A DNA stretch of 64,000 nucleotides from Geobacillus subterraneus (lineage in GTDB: Bacteria; Bacillota; Bacilli; Bacillales; Anoxybacillaceae), in the NCBI RefSeq assembly GCF_001618685.1, contig NZ_CP014342.1:1798001-1862000 (forward strand). The letters are read 5' to 3'. Below are positions 25,109 through 33,850 of this stretch, one piece after another (the stretch's first letter is position 1; every line of letters begins with the position of its first letter). Position numbers and translations under genes: made by a program. Under the pieces are notes generated by a model that had not been told where the DNA came from, did no database searches, and worked only from the letters and a program-made list of their open reading frames with translations.

Positions 25109-26389
25109 TTAGGCCGCCCGTTGCACCTGGGACAAGACGTCCTGTTTCATTCGCTCCGCGTCAAACGCTTGTTTCTTCGTACAAATCGCAAACAGCACAT
25201 TCAACAGCTTCCGGCACAAGGCGACGATGGACTGCTTTCCGGTCAGCGGATTGACGGATCGGGTCGTATAATACTCATGCAGCTCGCGAAACGCCTCGTT
25301 ATGCCGAATCAGCGGAATCATCGCCCGAAACAGCACCGAGCGCAACCGTTTCCGTCCCCGTTTGGAGATGTGCTTTTGCCCTTTGCGCTGGCCGGAGGAG
25401 TTCTCCTTGAGCGTCAGGCCCGCCAACTTCACCAATTGGCGCGGGTCCCGATAATGGGCGAAGCTGCCGATCTCCGCCAGCAGATCGATGATCGTGGCGT
25501 CTCCCAACCCGTCGACCGTTTTCAACCATTGGTACTCCATCGTCGTTTGAACCAATGCCTTCAACTCGGCGTCCAGTGCAGCGATCTCCGCCTCCAATTG
25601 GCGGTATCGGCGGACGAGCGCGGCGATCTCAAACCGGGCCATCGCTGTCCCTTCCGTCACCCCAATCGAGTCCTTCGCGGTGTTGATCAACGCCTGAATT
25701 TTGGCCTTCTGCGGGCATTTCATCCCTTCGCTTTGCCGGTACACCTCAAGAAGCTCCTCCACCGTCCGGCCGGCCATATCAGCCGGAAGCGGCGTCCACT
25801 CCAACACCGAAAGCGCCGTTTTCCCCAAGTCACGAAACACGGTCCAAAACTCTGGAAAATACCGATCCGTCCAGCGGACGATCGCGTTTTTCACCGCCGT
25901 CTGTTCCTTGCGGAGCTTCTCTTTGAGCGTGCTCCCCACGCGCAAATCGGCTTCAATCTCGTGCAGCAGCCGGGGAACGAGGAATCGTCCGTCTTTTGCC
26001 AGTCTGGCAATGACCAGGGCGTCTTTGGCGTCGTGTTTCGTCGGCAGGTTGTCATCAAGTTCTTTCGACCGGCACACATGCGCCGGGTTGACCATGACCA
26101 ACGGGATCCCGTGCTCCTCGAGGAAGTAGGCCAGGTTCAACCAGTAGTGCCCGGTCGGCTCCACGGCGACGATCACCTCTGACTTCCCGAACGCTTGCAT
26201 CGCCCCCTGAATCGCTTTATACAGCTGTTGAAACCCCTCTTTCGACTGGAAGATCGGGAACGATTTGCGAAGCACGCGCCCCCGGTCATCCACGAAGCAG
26301 GCGTAGTGGGTTCGTTTCGCGATATCAATACCCACGACAAGCGTTTGTTCGGTTACTTGATCAATTTTATAGTTTTGTGTACAATTCAT
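25109..26389 (-). CDS. IS110-family transposase (DEDD recombinase)
   Basis: Transposase of 426 aa. The N-terminal RuvC-like DEDD domain is seen in VVGIDIAKRTHYA (near residue 18), VAVEPTGHYW near 75 and KHDAKDALVIARLA near 115. The C-terminal Transposase_20 domain carries GLGDATIIDLLAEIG near 290 and the serine-containing SSGQRKGQKHISKRGRKRLR near 335, where the catalytic serine is expected. Full length, no frameshift, so it looks competent. The ATG at 26389 has AAGGAGG at a good distance, and that site forms part of a leader hairpin. Confidence 0.93.
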   Translation of the reverse strand: MNCTQNYKIDQVTEQTLVVGIDIAKRTHYACFVDDRGRVLRKSFPIFQSKEGFQQLYKAIQGAMQAFGKSEVIVAVEPTGHYWLNLAYFLEEHGIPLVMVNPAHVCRSKELDDNLPTKHDAKDALVIARLAKDGRFLVPRLLHEIEADLRVGSTLKEKLRKEQTAVKNAIVRWTDRYFPEFWTVFRDLGKTALSVLEWTPLPADMAGRTVEELLEVYRQSEGMKCPQKAKIQALINTAKDSIGVTEGTAMARFEIAALVRRYRQLEAEIAALDAELKALVQTTMEYQWLKTVDGLGDATIIDLLAEIGSFAHYRDPRQLVKLAGLTLKENSSGQRKGQKHISKRGRKRLRSVLFRAMIPLIRHNEAFRELHEYYTTRSVNPLTGKQSIVALCRKLLNVLFAICTKKQAFDAERMKQDVLSQVQRAA

Positions 26390-26400
26390 CTGAAGTCCTC

Positions 26401-26446
26401 CTTGGTATGGTGAGTGATGTGGTTGACACCCCTGTATCATACCAAG
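26401..26446 (-). promoter_or_regulatory. Hairpin in the transposase leader next to its ribosome site
   Basis: CTTGGTATG at 26401-26409 is perfectly complementary to CATACCAAG at 26438-26446. On the minus-strand RNA the 3' arm runs directly into AAGGAGG, so folding may limit translation when transcription enters from outside. Confidence 0.45.
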
Positions 26447-26576
26447 AGGGCTTTTTTTGATCAAGTCCCCGGAAAAGCTCCTAACGGGAATGCTCCTTTT
26501 TCTTTCTAGTTTAGCATATGTTTGTCACTTATCACAGCCCCCACTTTTTCCGCCGCTATAGCCATCGTAGCCATCC

Positions 26577-27139
26577 TTATCCGCCGTGCCGCATTGGCCA
26601 ACGTTCGATTCGTTGAAACCAGCGGGTAGCGAACAGTTTTTTCAGCACTGGCGGGACGACGAACAGGATGAAAAAAATGCGGAACATTTGGTAACTCGTC
26701 ACGATCGCAAGGCTCGCGCGCGCTTCCTGCGCCAAAATCCCCATCTGATCCATGCCGCCCGGCGCCAAAGCGATAAAGGCGGTCAAATAAGGGACGCCGT
26801 GCAAGCTTGTTAGCACAAACGCGGCAGCCATAGAAAACAAAATGAGGGAAAAACCCGTGACAGCCGCCGCAAGCATCATTTTCCGTTTCTCCTTGATGTC
26901 AGCCGGCTTAAGCGTTAAACCGAGATAAGCCCCCATCGTAATTTGCGCGATGTCCAATATCGGCGCTGGCAAATCCGGTGCAGGCACCCCAGCGATCACC
27001 AGTGCTGCCGTCCCGATGATCGGGCCAAGCAAATAAGCGGTCGGCAGTTTCATGCGCTTGCCAACGAGTGCGCTAGCCACGGTAACGACGAAATACAATG
27101 AACGGCAAGGAGACGTGACGTCATCTTTTGCGCCGTCTG
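26577..27139 (-). pseudogene. AbrB-family membrane protein, 5'-truncated
   Basis: Remnant of an AbrB-family (PF05145-type) integral membrane protein, once often misnamed a regulator. About 173 codons remain, with four or five hydrophobic segments and the second-repeat landmarks PTAYLLGPIIGTAA, ITMGAYLGLTL and ALAPGGMDQMGILA. Full members run about 350 aa with two such repeats; the first is gone. The frame is open upstream only to the stop codon of the cysteine synthase gene, contains no ATG start (only TTG) and has no ribosome site. An IS element lies on its other side. Confidence 0.7.
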
Positions 27140-27140
27140 G

Positions 27141-28064
27141 TTAATCAGCGAATAAATCCGATGACAAGTACCGTTCGCCCGAATCAGGCGCCATGCAAAG
27201 GACGCGCGCTCCTTTCGGCAGCTGCCTGGCCACTTTGATGGCGTAATAGGCGCTCGCAGCAGCCGAGGCGCCGACCAACATGCCTTCCTTCGCCGCCAGT
27301 TCGCGTGCCATCTGCTGGGCGTCTTCATCTTTGATCAAAAAAATGTCGTCATAAATCGAACGGTTTAAAATGCTTGGGATAAACCCCGGACCTGTGCCGG
27401 GAATTTTATGCGGCCCCGGCTTGCCGCCCGACAAGACGGGCGAGCCGTACGGTTCGACGACATAAATGCGCAAATTCGGAATCCGTTTTTTCAATTCTTC
27501 TCCCGTTCCCGTCACCGTTCCCCCGGTGCCGGCAGTGAGCACGAACGCATCGAGCCGTCCAGCGAACGCTTCGTAAATTTCCACCGCCGTCGTATGCCGA
27601 TGTGCGTCCGGATTGGCCGGATTTTCAAACTGCATCGGGATGAAGCTATCCGGGATTTCGCGAGCGAGCCGATTCGCCTCGTCGATCGCTCCTTGCATCC
27701 GTTTCTCCGCCGGCGTCAAATAGACTTCTGCTCCGTACGCCTTTAAAATTTTCACCCGTTCGACTGTCGCGTTATCTGGCATCGTGATGATGCAGCGATA
27801 ACCGCGGGCGGCGCATACCATCGCCAAACCGATGCCGGTGTTGCCGGACGTCGGTTCAATGATCGTGCTTTCTCCCGGCGTAATTTTCCCTTCCGCCTCG
27901 GCGCGGCGAATCATTTCCCAAGCCGGTCGATCCTTGACGCTGCCGCCCGGATTGAACGATTCGAGTTTCATATATACATCCGCCCCGTTCGGGTCCGGAA
28001 GGCGCCGCAACTTCACGATCGGCGTGCCGCCAATTAGGTCTAAAATGGAGTCATACAGTTTCAC
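27141..28064 (-). CDS. cysK: Cysteine synthase family protein (O-acetylserine sulfhydrylase-like)
   Basis: PLP-dependent beta-replacement enzyme, 307 aa, making cysteine from O-acetylserine and sulfide or acting on a related substrate. The PLP lysine is in GGSVKDRPA near residue 44, the substrate loop PTSGNTGIGLA near 70 and the phosphate-binding GTGGTVTGTG near 175. Some features, such as SVKDRPAW and PYGSPVLSGG, suggest the YtkP branch rather than classical CysK, so sub-family is uncertain. GTG at 28064 is preferred because GGGG sits about eight bases upstream; TTG at 28076 lacks a spaced ribosome site. Confidence 0.82.
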   Translation of the reverse strand: MKLYDSILDLIGGTPIVKLRRLPDPNGADVYMKLESFNPGGSVKDRPAWEMIRRAEAEGKITPGESTIIEPTSGNTGIGLAMVCAARGYRCIITMPDNATVERVKILKAYGAEVYLTPAEKRMQGAIDEANRLAREIPDSFIPMQFENPANPDAHRHTTAVEIYEAFAGRLDAFVLTAGTGGTVTGTGEELKKRIPNLRIYVVEPYGSPVLSGGKPGPHKIPGTGPGFIPSILNRSIYDDIFLIKDEDAQQMARELAAKEGMLVGASAAASAYYAIKVARQLPKGARVLCMAPDSGERYLSSDLFAD

Positions 28065-28247
28065 AGCGTTCCCCAACCTTTTTGGAAGAGATTTCTGACT
28101 GCTTCATTATACATGATTTTGCCTTTTTTCTTCAAACGGTCTGCCTCGCCTCATGTGGACGGGCATTTCCTAGCTTTTTTGTAAAAGAAAACGAGTTTTA
28201 TCGGACATATCGCGATTTTCCCTCTGTTCTAGTTCGATATTCCCCCT

Positions 28248-28253
28248 TATAAT
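28248..28253 (+). promoter_or_regulatory. -10 element of the histidine kinase promoter
   Basis: A consensus TATAAT; no good -35 box is seen. It places the transcript start near 28260, which makes an ATG at 28262 nearly leaderless and favours the TTG start at 28286. Confidence 0.5.
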
Positions 28254-28285
28254 GATAATAAATGACGGAAAGCGAGGTGGCTTTT

Positions 28286-29389
28286 TTGGCATCTGCCGCA
28301 CAGCAGCTCGTCACCCATTTGGAAACCCATCTGCCCAGCTTCCTTTCCTATTGGCGGCAGCATATGAAAATTGCCGACGATGATAAATACATTGACCGCG
28401 TTGAACAAAATGGCTTGGCAATGTTTGCGCTAGTCAAAGAAGCGTTGCTGCGGTCGCTGTCCGGTGAGACAGTCGAACGGCTGGCCAATAAAATTGCCAA
28501 GGAACGGGCGGAAATGAACGCCGGCATCGGCGCCCTCGTCTACAACGTAAATTTGGGGCGGCGGTTGATCATTAAGCACGCGTTAACCGCACCATTGCCG
28601 ATCACCGAGCTGGCTCCGCTCGTCGACCATATGAACGAGCTGTTTGATCAATTTTTGTTTCATGCCGTTAAGAAATATAACGAACTGAAGGAAGCGGAGC
28701 TGCACGAGAAAAATCTATTGATCGCCAGGTCGCACCAAGATCGGCTGACCTTGCTCGGACAAATGTCGTCCAGTTTTGTTCACGAATTTCGCAATCCGCT
28801 GACAGCCATTATCGGTTTTATCCAACTGTTAAAATTTGAGCATCCTCACTTGCCATATTTAGACATTATCGACCATGAGCTGCAGCAGTTGAAATTTCGT
28901 ATTTCGCAATTTCTGCATGCCTCGCGCAAAGAAATTGCCGAGAGCGAAAAGAAAACATTTTCGCTGCGCCAACTGTTAGAGGAAATCATAGATTTTTTAT
29001 ACGCGACGATCGTCGACAGCGATGTCGACATTTCGTTGGCGATCGATGAATCCATACATATTTTTGCCTATAAAGATCAGATTCGCCAAGTATTAGTAAA
29101 CATTTTGCTCAACTCGATCGAAGCGGTGAAAGAAAAGGAAAAACCGCGCCGCATCAAGATCGCTGCCCGTTCTCAGAACGGAACGGTCACTGTCGAAATC
29201 GCCAACAACGGTCCGGCGATCCCCGCCGATATCGTCGAGACCATTTTTGAGCCTTTTTTTACGACCAAAAAATTAGGGACGGGCATCGGCCTTTACATTT
29301 GCAAAAAAGTGATTGAAGACCATGGGGGCAAAATCAGCTGTTCGTCTGATGCCAATATGACGACCTTCTCCATCCGGCTGCCTGTATAG
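28286..29389 (+). CDS. Soluble sensor histidine kinase, orphan
   Basis: Histidine kinase, 367 aa, with no membrane segment. The first ~140 residues are an all-helical domain resembling the RsbRD/globin-like sensor fold (inference). The phospho-acceptor box is SFVHEFRNPLTAIIGF near residue 165; the ATPase domain has the N box ILLNSIEAV near 275, FEPFFTTK near 325 and GTGIGLYICKKVI near 333. TTG at 28286 is chosen because GAGGTGG lies just upstream, while ATG at 28262 has none. No response regulator is adjacent, as for the sporulation kinases of Bacillus; a role in that phosphorelay is only a suggestion. Confidence 0.8.
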   Translation: MASAAQQLVTHLETHLPSFLSYWRQHMKIADDDKYIDRVEQNGLAMFALVKEALLRSLSGETVERLANKIAKERAEMNAGIGALVYNVNLGRRLIIKHALTAPLPITELAPLVDHMNELFDQFLFHAVKKYNELKEAELHEKNLLIARSHQDRLTLLGQMSSSFVHEFRNPLTAIIGFIQLLKFEHPHLPYLDIIDHELQQLKFRISQFLHASRKEIAESEKKTFSLRQLLEEIIDFLYATIVDSDVDISLAIDESIHIFAYKDQIRQVLVNILLNSIEAVKEKEKPRRIKIAARSQNGTVTVEIANNGPAIPADIVETIFEPFFTTKKLGTGIGLYICKKVIEDHGGKISCSSDANMTTFSIRLPV

Positions 29390-29433
29390 CGAGCGGCGGA
29401 AATGGGCATGCTGGATGAAAAAAGGTGATGCTG

Positions 29434-29790
29434 ATGAACTCGTCATGGAAAAATTGGCTGAAACAAACAACCGCTGCCATCCGTGAATGGATGCAGCGGG
29501 AAACCCATTCGTTCGCCGAGCTGGCCGAACTCATTCGCCATCATCCGGATACCGTCCGGTCTGAACGGACATGGCTCGGCTTGACGTACCGATTTTACTC
29601 GCTGACGCTCGATGGCGCGGCGCTCAAAATGGAAACAAAGGTCACCCCTACGGGAAGGGAGCGCATTTTACAATTGTCGCTCCACACCCCGCGGGCCAAG
29701 GCGGCGGTGTACCGTTGTTACGACGAAACATGCGGCTTGGATGACACCGTCGCCACCCCGCCGCTTTCGCCAAAAACCGCACCGGTTTGA
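29434..29790 (+). CDS. Protein of unknown function
   Basis: Protein of 118 aa that I do not recognise. It begins MNSSWKNWLKQTTAAIREWMQRE, is rich in charged helices, and ends in a proline- and threonine-rich tail (VATPPLSPKTAPV). Two cysteines occur close together (RCYDETCG). No signal peptide or membrane segment. The ATG at 29434 has AAAGG eight bases upstream. Lies 44 bp after the histidine kinase in the same direction and is followed at once by a terminator, so the two form a probable operon. Confidence 0.65.
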   Translation: MNSSWKNWLKQTTAAIREWMQRETHSFAELAELIRHHPDTVRSERTWLGLTYRFYSLTLDGAALKMETKVTPTGRERILQLSLHTPRAKAAVYRCYDETCGLDDTVATPPLSPKTAPV

Positions 29791-29804
29791 TCACGGTGCG
29801 GTTT
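29774..29804 (+). terminator. Terminator of the histidine kinase unit
   Basis: An 11-bp perfect stem (AAACCGCACCG and complement) with a nine-base loop containing the stop codon of the preceding gene; T-rich on the plus side and also usable by the converging small gene. Confidence 0.75.
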
Positions 29805-29865
29805 CGTTTGTCCTCTTCACCGAAGCGGACTCCGCTTTCAAGCGGGATGAACGCGGGAAAAGAGA

Positions 29866-30006
29866 TCAACCTTTCATGCCTTGCAGCCATTCTTGGTAAC
29901 ACTCCGGGCAGAGCGTTTCCTCACGCTCCTCGCCGTTGGTATGGAACGAAACGTAATGCACGTTGTCGTCGCACTCGCACTGGCAATAAAAGCATGTTTC
30001 GTTCAT
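29866..30006 (-). CDS. Small cysteine-rich (zinc-ribbon-like) protein, 46 aa
   Basis: Short gene of 46 codons plus stop. The protein begins MNETCFYCQCECDD and has a second cysteine pair in LCPECYQEW; the CxxCxC and CxxC spacing suggests a bound zinc. GGGAGG lies seven bases before the ATG at 30006, a strong ribosome site. No known partner nearby. The family is not one I can name; similar tiny zinc ribbons are common in Bacillales. Confidence 0.65.
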   Translation of the reverse strand: MNETCFYCQCECDDNVHYVSFHTNGEEREETLCPECYQEWLQGMKG

Positions 30007-30079
30007 CGTTTTCCCTCCCTTGCCTAGTAGTGTGAGCCGCTAAACAGCAGCTGTTGCAAGGGAACTGTTCCCAGGGCGG

Positions 30080-31473
30080 TCAACGCGATGTGAGCGACAA
30101 CAAATAATCCAATACCGCTTCTTGCTCCTCCTTCGTAAATCCGGCTTGACGGTCGATCCAATATCGATGCCCCTCCCCTGTCACATGCACTGTCGGCAAG
30201 GCGGGATCAGTGGTATTCGCAGCGATGACGCGCTGGCGCCACGTCCGGTCAATAAGCGCCCGCAAGCTGTTGCGCGCGTCGGGGACAATGCCTTTTCCGA
30301 CCGTGCCCGCCAGCCCGAGCTCCCCGTTCGGTCCAACCGCCACACCGCCATCATGCAAGTATGGAGCGCTCCAAGCGAGCCCGATCAGGCTCGGCACTGA
30401 TTGGCGGCATTTTGCAAAATCGTGCCGAGATACACTTCCTTGTCAATGCCAAAGAGCGCCTCGCTAATTTCCGCCTGGGCCAACGAATCGGCATTTTGCG
30501 CATGCACGTTGTTGCTGAAAGCGGACAAACCGCGGAACGGGCCAACGGCGGCGAAACCGCTCCACCCGTACGGATGGTCGCCGCGTGTAAACGAGTCGGG
30601 AATTTGCGCCGGATTCGCTTTCATGTCGATCGTCGAATCGAAATTGCCGCGCGGCCAGCTGGCAAAAATGCGGTCGACTTCCCGCTCAAGCCGCTCCGGG
30701 TCCGGAAGCGCCGCTTTACGTCCGCGCGAGTCAACGATCGTCCGATTGAGCGAGTCGATATAGTCGCGCAACGAACGAATGTTGGCATGAGTGAAATAGG
30801 CGGCCGAATTCGTCGCTAGTGCCATCAACAGCCCGGCATTTAAGTCATTGTTTGGCGCCCCTTCCACCACTTTTTTCGTCTGCGGATCGACCGTCGCGTG
30901 ACAAGCCGCGCAGCTGATGCCGACGCGCACGCAGCCGCCATCGGTCACAATCGGCATCCCGAGCGGCAAGTATGACCCTTTCGGCACATCGATGCCGGTG
31001 TCAATCAGCTCCCCTTTTTTATACGTCCGGTCGCCGATCGTTACATCTTCCGCAAGCGGCACGCGCAAGTTCGTCGTCCCTTCCCCTCTTAGCGCGGCAA
31101 TCGCTTTCGCTATATTGGCGAGCGTCAGCGGCCCGTCGACGATGCCCATAATGTCGGTTAAGAACACTTCATTCCCAAATGTTTCCTTATAAAACACCTC
31201 TTTGCCGAGACGAAGCAGCCGGTCATCGACGAGAACCGCTCCGTCCTCTTCCCGTAAGCGCCCGTTTGCCGTCGACAATGTTTTCACGCGGCCGTCATCC
31301 GCGCCGATCCAACGTCCCCACCAGTCGATCCCAGTTCGCTCGCTTGCTTTATACGGCTTCACCGCTTCGTTGTCCGGTACAGCCGCGTACTCACCCCGGC
31401 GCAAAAGAAGAGCGGCCCCGGCAGCCAAAAGAAGGAGAACCGCGATGCCTAACGCAATGGCTGCCTTTTTCAT
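30080..31473 (-). pseudogene. Membrane-anchored cytochrome c family protein, frameshifted
   Basis: A c-type cytochrome gene split by a frameshift. The first part (31473 to 30385) has an N-terminal membrane anchor (MKKAAIALGIAVLLLLAAG) and one haem site, CAACH, near residue 190. The second part continues in another frame from about 30397 with PSLIGLAWSAPYLHDGGVAVG, an LHDG-type motif like that of dihaem peroxidase relatives. Restoring one base between 30397 and 30398 would join both. GGGGGTGA precedes the ATG at 31473. It could be a real mutation or a sequencing error. Substrate unknown. Confidence 0.75.
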
Positions 31474-31639
31474 CCGTTCATTCACCCCCTGCATGAAAAT
31501 GGATTGCGGACATAGTATGCCCCGCCACCGGTAAAACTTGAGGCACACCGCCGGCGCTTTTTTCCGATGGGACAGCTGCCTCGAAGCGCCATCCCCGACG
31601 TTTCCATCACTCCCCACCTATACGGCAGGCAAATGGGCA

Positions 31640-31647
31640 CATACTAT
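31640..31647 (+). promoter_or_regulatory. Possible sporulation-sigma -10 element before the coat gene pair
   Basis: CATACTAT resembles the sigma-E -10 consensus and lies 23 bp before the first coat gene. The -35 region is not convincing, so this is weak. Confidence 0.3.
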
Positions 31648-31669
31648 GTCACGGAAGGTGGTGAAAGGG

Positions 31670-31855
31670 ATGAAAGCGGCAGGAACGCACGAAACACTCG
31701 AGTTGCACGAGCTGCTGATGTTTAAAAACACATGCCTCGCCAAAAGCATGGCCATGCGGCAAATGGTGATCGACCCGCAACTGAAATCGCTCATCGAGCA
31801 AGACATCCAAAAAACAACGCAGCATATCCGCGACTTGCAAAACTTATTATCGTAA
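31670..31855 (+). CDS. Spore coat-associated protein, YraG-like
   Basis: Protein of 61 aa resembling the B. subtilis YraG type of small CotF-related proteins: ETLELHELLMFKNTCLAKSMAM, then a helix with PQLKSLIEQDIQKTTQHIRDLQNLL. It looks like one half of the two-helix CotF/ferritin-like module. The ATG at 31670 is chosen because GGAAGGTGG lies eight bases upstream. It is followed 17 bp later by a CotF-like gene, the same pairing as yraG-yraF, which supports a spore-coat role. Confidence 0.75.
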   Translation: MKAAGTHETLELHELLMFKNTCLAKSMAMRQMVIDPQLKSLIEQDIQKTTQHIRDLQNLLS

Positions 31856-31872
31856 CGAACGAAGGAGGGACA

Positions 31873-32166
31873 ATGATGCAGGCAACAATGACGCCGACCG
31901 GCGTATTAAATGATCAAATGATCGCCGCCGATTATCTCATTGGGGCGAAAAGTGCGATCAAAGGGTGCGCGATGGCCATTGCCGAAGCAGCCACCCCGGA
32001 AGTGCGCAATACGCTGAAGCAACATTTAAATGATGCGATTGCGTTTCATGAGCAAATTAGCCAATATATGGTCAACAAAGGGTATTACCATCCGACCAAC
32101 GTTCAAGAGCAGTTGCGTATGGATATACAGGCAGCGCAACAAGTGCTGCAATCAGCCGGACGCTAG
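31873..32166 (+). CDS. Spore coat protein, CotF family (YraF-like)
   Basis: Coat protein of the CotF family, 97 aa: NDQMIAADYLIGAKSAIKGCAMAIAEA, then LKQHLNDAIAFHEQISQYMVNKGYYHP, a segment diagnostic for the family. It pairs with the small YraG-like gene upstream. AGGAGGGA precedes two adjacent ATGs, at 31873 and 31876; spacing slightly favours the second, so the N-terminal methionine is uncertain by one codon. A terminator follows at once. Expected in the mother cell during sporulation; no sigma-factor site is certain. Confidence 0.85.
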   Translation: MMQATMTPTGVLNDQMIAADYLIGAKSAIKGCAMAIAEAATPEVRNTLKQHLNDAIAFHEQISQYMVNKGYYHPTNVQEQLRMDIQAAQQVLQSAGR

Positions 32167-32174
32167 ATGAATTC

Positions 32175-32211
32175 ATGGGATTCGCCCATTAAAGGGAGAA
32201 TCCCATTTTTT
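32175..32211 (+). terminator. Terminator of the coat gene pair
   Basis: ATGGGATTC pairs with GAATCCCAT, followed by a T run, directly after the CotF-like gene. Confidence 0.85.
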
Positions 32212-32261
32212 CATCATTTGCCCGCCATTCGCCCATCCTAACAAAGAAGGAGGTGAACATC

Positions 32262-33626
32262 ATGAATCGCCGATTGACGATATGGGCAGCCATTAGTGCC
32301 GTCGTAGTTTTGGCCGTCGTCACTGCCATCAGTTTCAACCGGCCGGCGACCGAACGAAACGCCCCGGCCCCGCCGCGGCTTGAACCGTTTGACATAAAAG
32401 ACGCGCGCACCCACCCAACCGTCATCGCCTTAGACAGCCTCGGCGCAGGGGAACAGCTGAAACAACAATTGAACGAGCACCCGCGCGTTCGGGAAATCCG
32501 CCATAACCAACGTGGCGACCGAAGCCACTATTTTGAGAACGAAATCGTCGTCCGTTTCCGGACGACGCCTGCGGACCGCGACATTCAGCAAATGGAGGCG
32601 GCCATTGCCGGACGGCTTGTCAAGCGGCTTGACCATGTGTTTGTGTTCCGTTCGCGCGAGCGGACGTATGAGGAAATGCGCCGCTATTTCCGCACGATTC
32701 CGGCGATCGATTATTGCGAGCCGAACTACATTTACATGCAAAATGACCTTTCGTGGCCAACGGAAGGGCCGAACGATTCGTTTTATGCCCGTTACCAATG
32801 GAATTTGCCAGCCATTTATACGGAAGCCGGATGGACGTTGTCGCGCGGCAGACAAACGGTGCCTGTCGCCGTGATCGACAGCGGTGTCGATGTAACTCAT
32901 CCGGATTTGGTGCGCCGCCTCGGTCCGGGGTACAACGTATTGGCCGACAACCGCTCTCCGGATGACGAAAACGGCCATGGCACCCATGTTGCCGGCATCA
33001 TCGCTTCGCAGCCAAATAATGGCGAAGGGGTCGCCGGCATGACATGGTTTAACCCGATCATGGCCGTCAAGGTGTTAAACGCTGACGGCTATGGGACTAG
33101 CATTGATGTAGCAAAAGGAATCCGCTGGGCGGTCGACCGCGGAGCGAAAGTCATCAATTTAAGTCTTGGCAATTATCAGCCGTCCTCGGTGCTCGAGGAA
33201 GCGATCCGCTATGCTTATGCCCATGACGTCGTGCTTGTGGCGGCTTCCGGCAATGACAGCACGTCCCAGCCGAGCTTTCCGGCCGCTTACCCGGAAGTGA
33301 TCAGTGTCGGAGCGGTAGACCCGGATCTTTCGTATGCGTTGTACTCCAACTATGGTGATTATGTAGATGTCGTCGCGCCCGGGACGAACATTGCCAGCAC
33401 GTTTACCGGACACCGGTACGCCGCCCTTTCCGGCACGTCGATGGCCGCGCCGCACGTCACTGCGCTCGCCGCCTTAATTCGCTCTATCAACCCGCGCCTT
33501 ACAAACGACGAGGTGCGCCGCATGATTATTCAGAGCGCCGACGATTTAGGCGAACGCGGAAAAGACCCGCATTACGGCTATGGGCTTATTAACGTCTACC
33601 GCGCGCTCGAGCTGGCGAAACAGTGA
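32262..33626 (+). CDS. Secreted subtilisin-like serine protease (S8)
   Basis: Serine protease of 454 aa. A membrane segment at residues 8-24 acts as signal peptide or anchor. An I9-type propeptide is suggested by NEIVVRFRTTPADRDIQQ near residue 94. The catalytic triad is intact: Asp in VAVIDSGVDV (about 206), His in NGHGTHVAG (about 239) and Ser in GTSMAAPHV (about 393), with the oxyanion Asn in AASGND. The mature part resembles thermitase-like proteases. The ATG at 32262 follows AGGAGGTG. Single gene with no partner; a role in sporulation or nutrient use is open. Confidence 0.92.
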   Translation: MNRRLTIWAAISAVVVLAVVTAISFNRPATERNAPAPPRLEPFDIKDARTHPTVIALDSLGAGEQLKQQLNEHPRVREIRHNQRGDRSHYFENEIVVRFRTTPADRDIQQMEAAIAGRLVKRLDHVFVFRSRERTYEEMRRYFRTIPAIDYCEPNYIYMQNDLSWPTEGPNDSFYARYQWNLPAIYTEAGWTLSRGRQTVPVAVIDSGVDVTHPDLVRRLGPGYNVLADNRSPDDENGHGTHVAGIIASQPNNGEGVAGMTWFNPIMAVKVLNADGYGTSIDVAKGIRWAVDRGAKVINLSLGNYQPSSVLEEAIRYAYAHDVVLVAASGNDSTSQPSFPAAYPEVISVGAVDPDLSYALYSNYGDYVDVVAPGTNIASTFTGHRYAALSGTSMAAPHVTALAALIRSINPRLTNDEVRRMIIQSADDLGERGKDPHYGYGLINVYRALELAKQ

Positions 33627-33812
33627 ACAAGCGCCCGCCTTCCATCTGAAACAGCTTGCATATCGCCCGCTGCAGCGGATTGCCTCCATTGCAGCGGATC
33701 GTTGCAGGCTAGGGGCATCCAAGTTCGATGACGCCCGCATTCCCCTCTTTATCATATGTCCAACGGAAAAGTTCCCGCCTCTTAACCGGCGGGCAGGCGG
33801 GGAATGTTCATG

Positions 33813-33850
33813 AAAAACGATGGGGGCCAAGTTACACCCCCGTCGTTTTT
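33813..33850 (-). terminator. Terminator of the YitT-family gene
   Basis: AAAACGATGGGGG pairs with CCCCCGTCGTTTT around the stop codon of the minus-strand gene; A and T runs lie on either side, so it may also stop the protease transcript. Confidence 0.85.

Larger units (their letters stand above)
24763..26434 (-). mobile_element. IS110-family insertion sequence, IS1111-like layout
   Basis: One transposase gene with short 5' and long (about 340 bp) 3' non-coding flanks. A 10-bp inverted repeat, CAGGGGTGTC at 24763-24772 and its complement at 26425-26434, brackets the unit. IS1111-group elements are known for such sub-terminal repeats, so the true ends probably lie a few to tens of bases further out; they cannot be set here because IS110 elements make no obvious target duplication. 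Confidence 0.7.

Noticed and set aside
25073-26182. A 369-codon plus-strand frame
   Set aside because: It is the antisense shadow of the IS110 transposase; arginine-rich with no family features or ribosome site.
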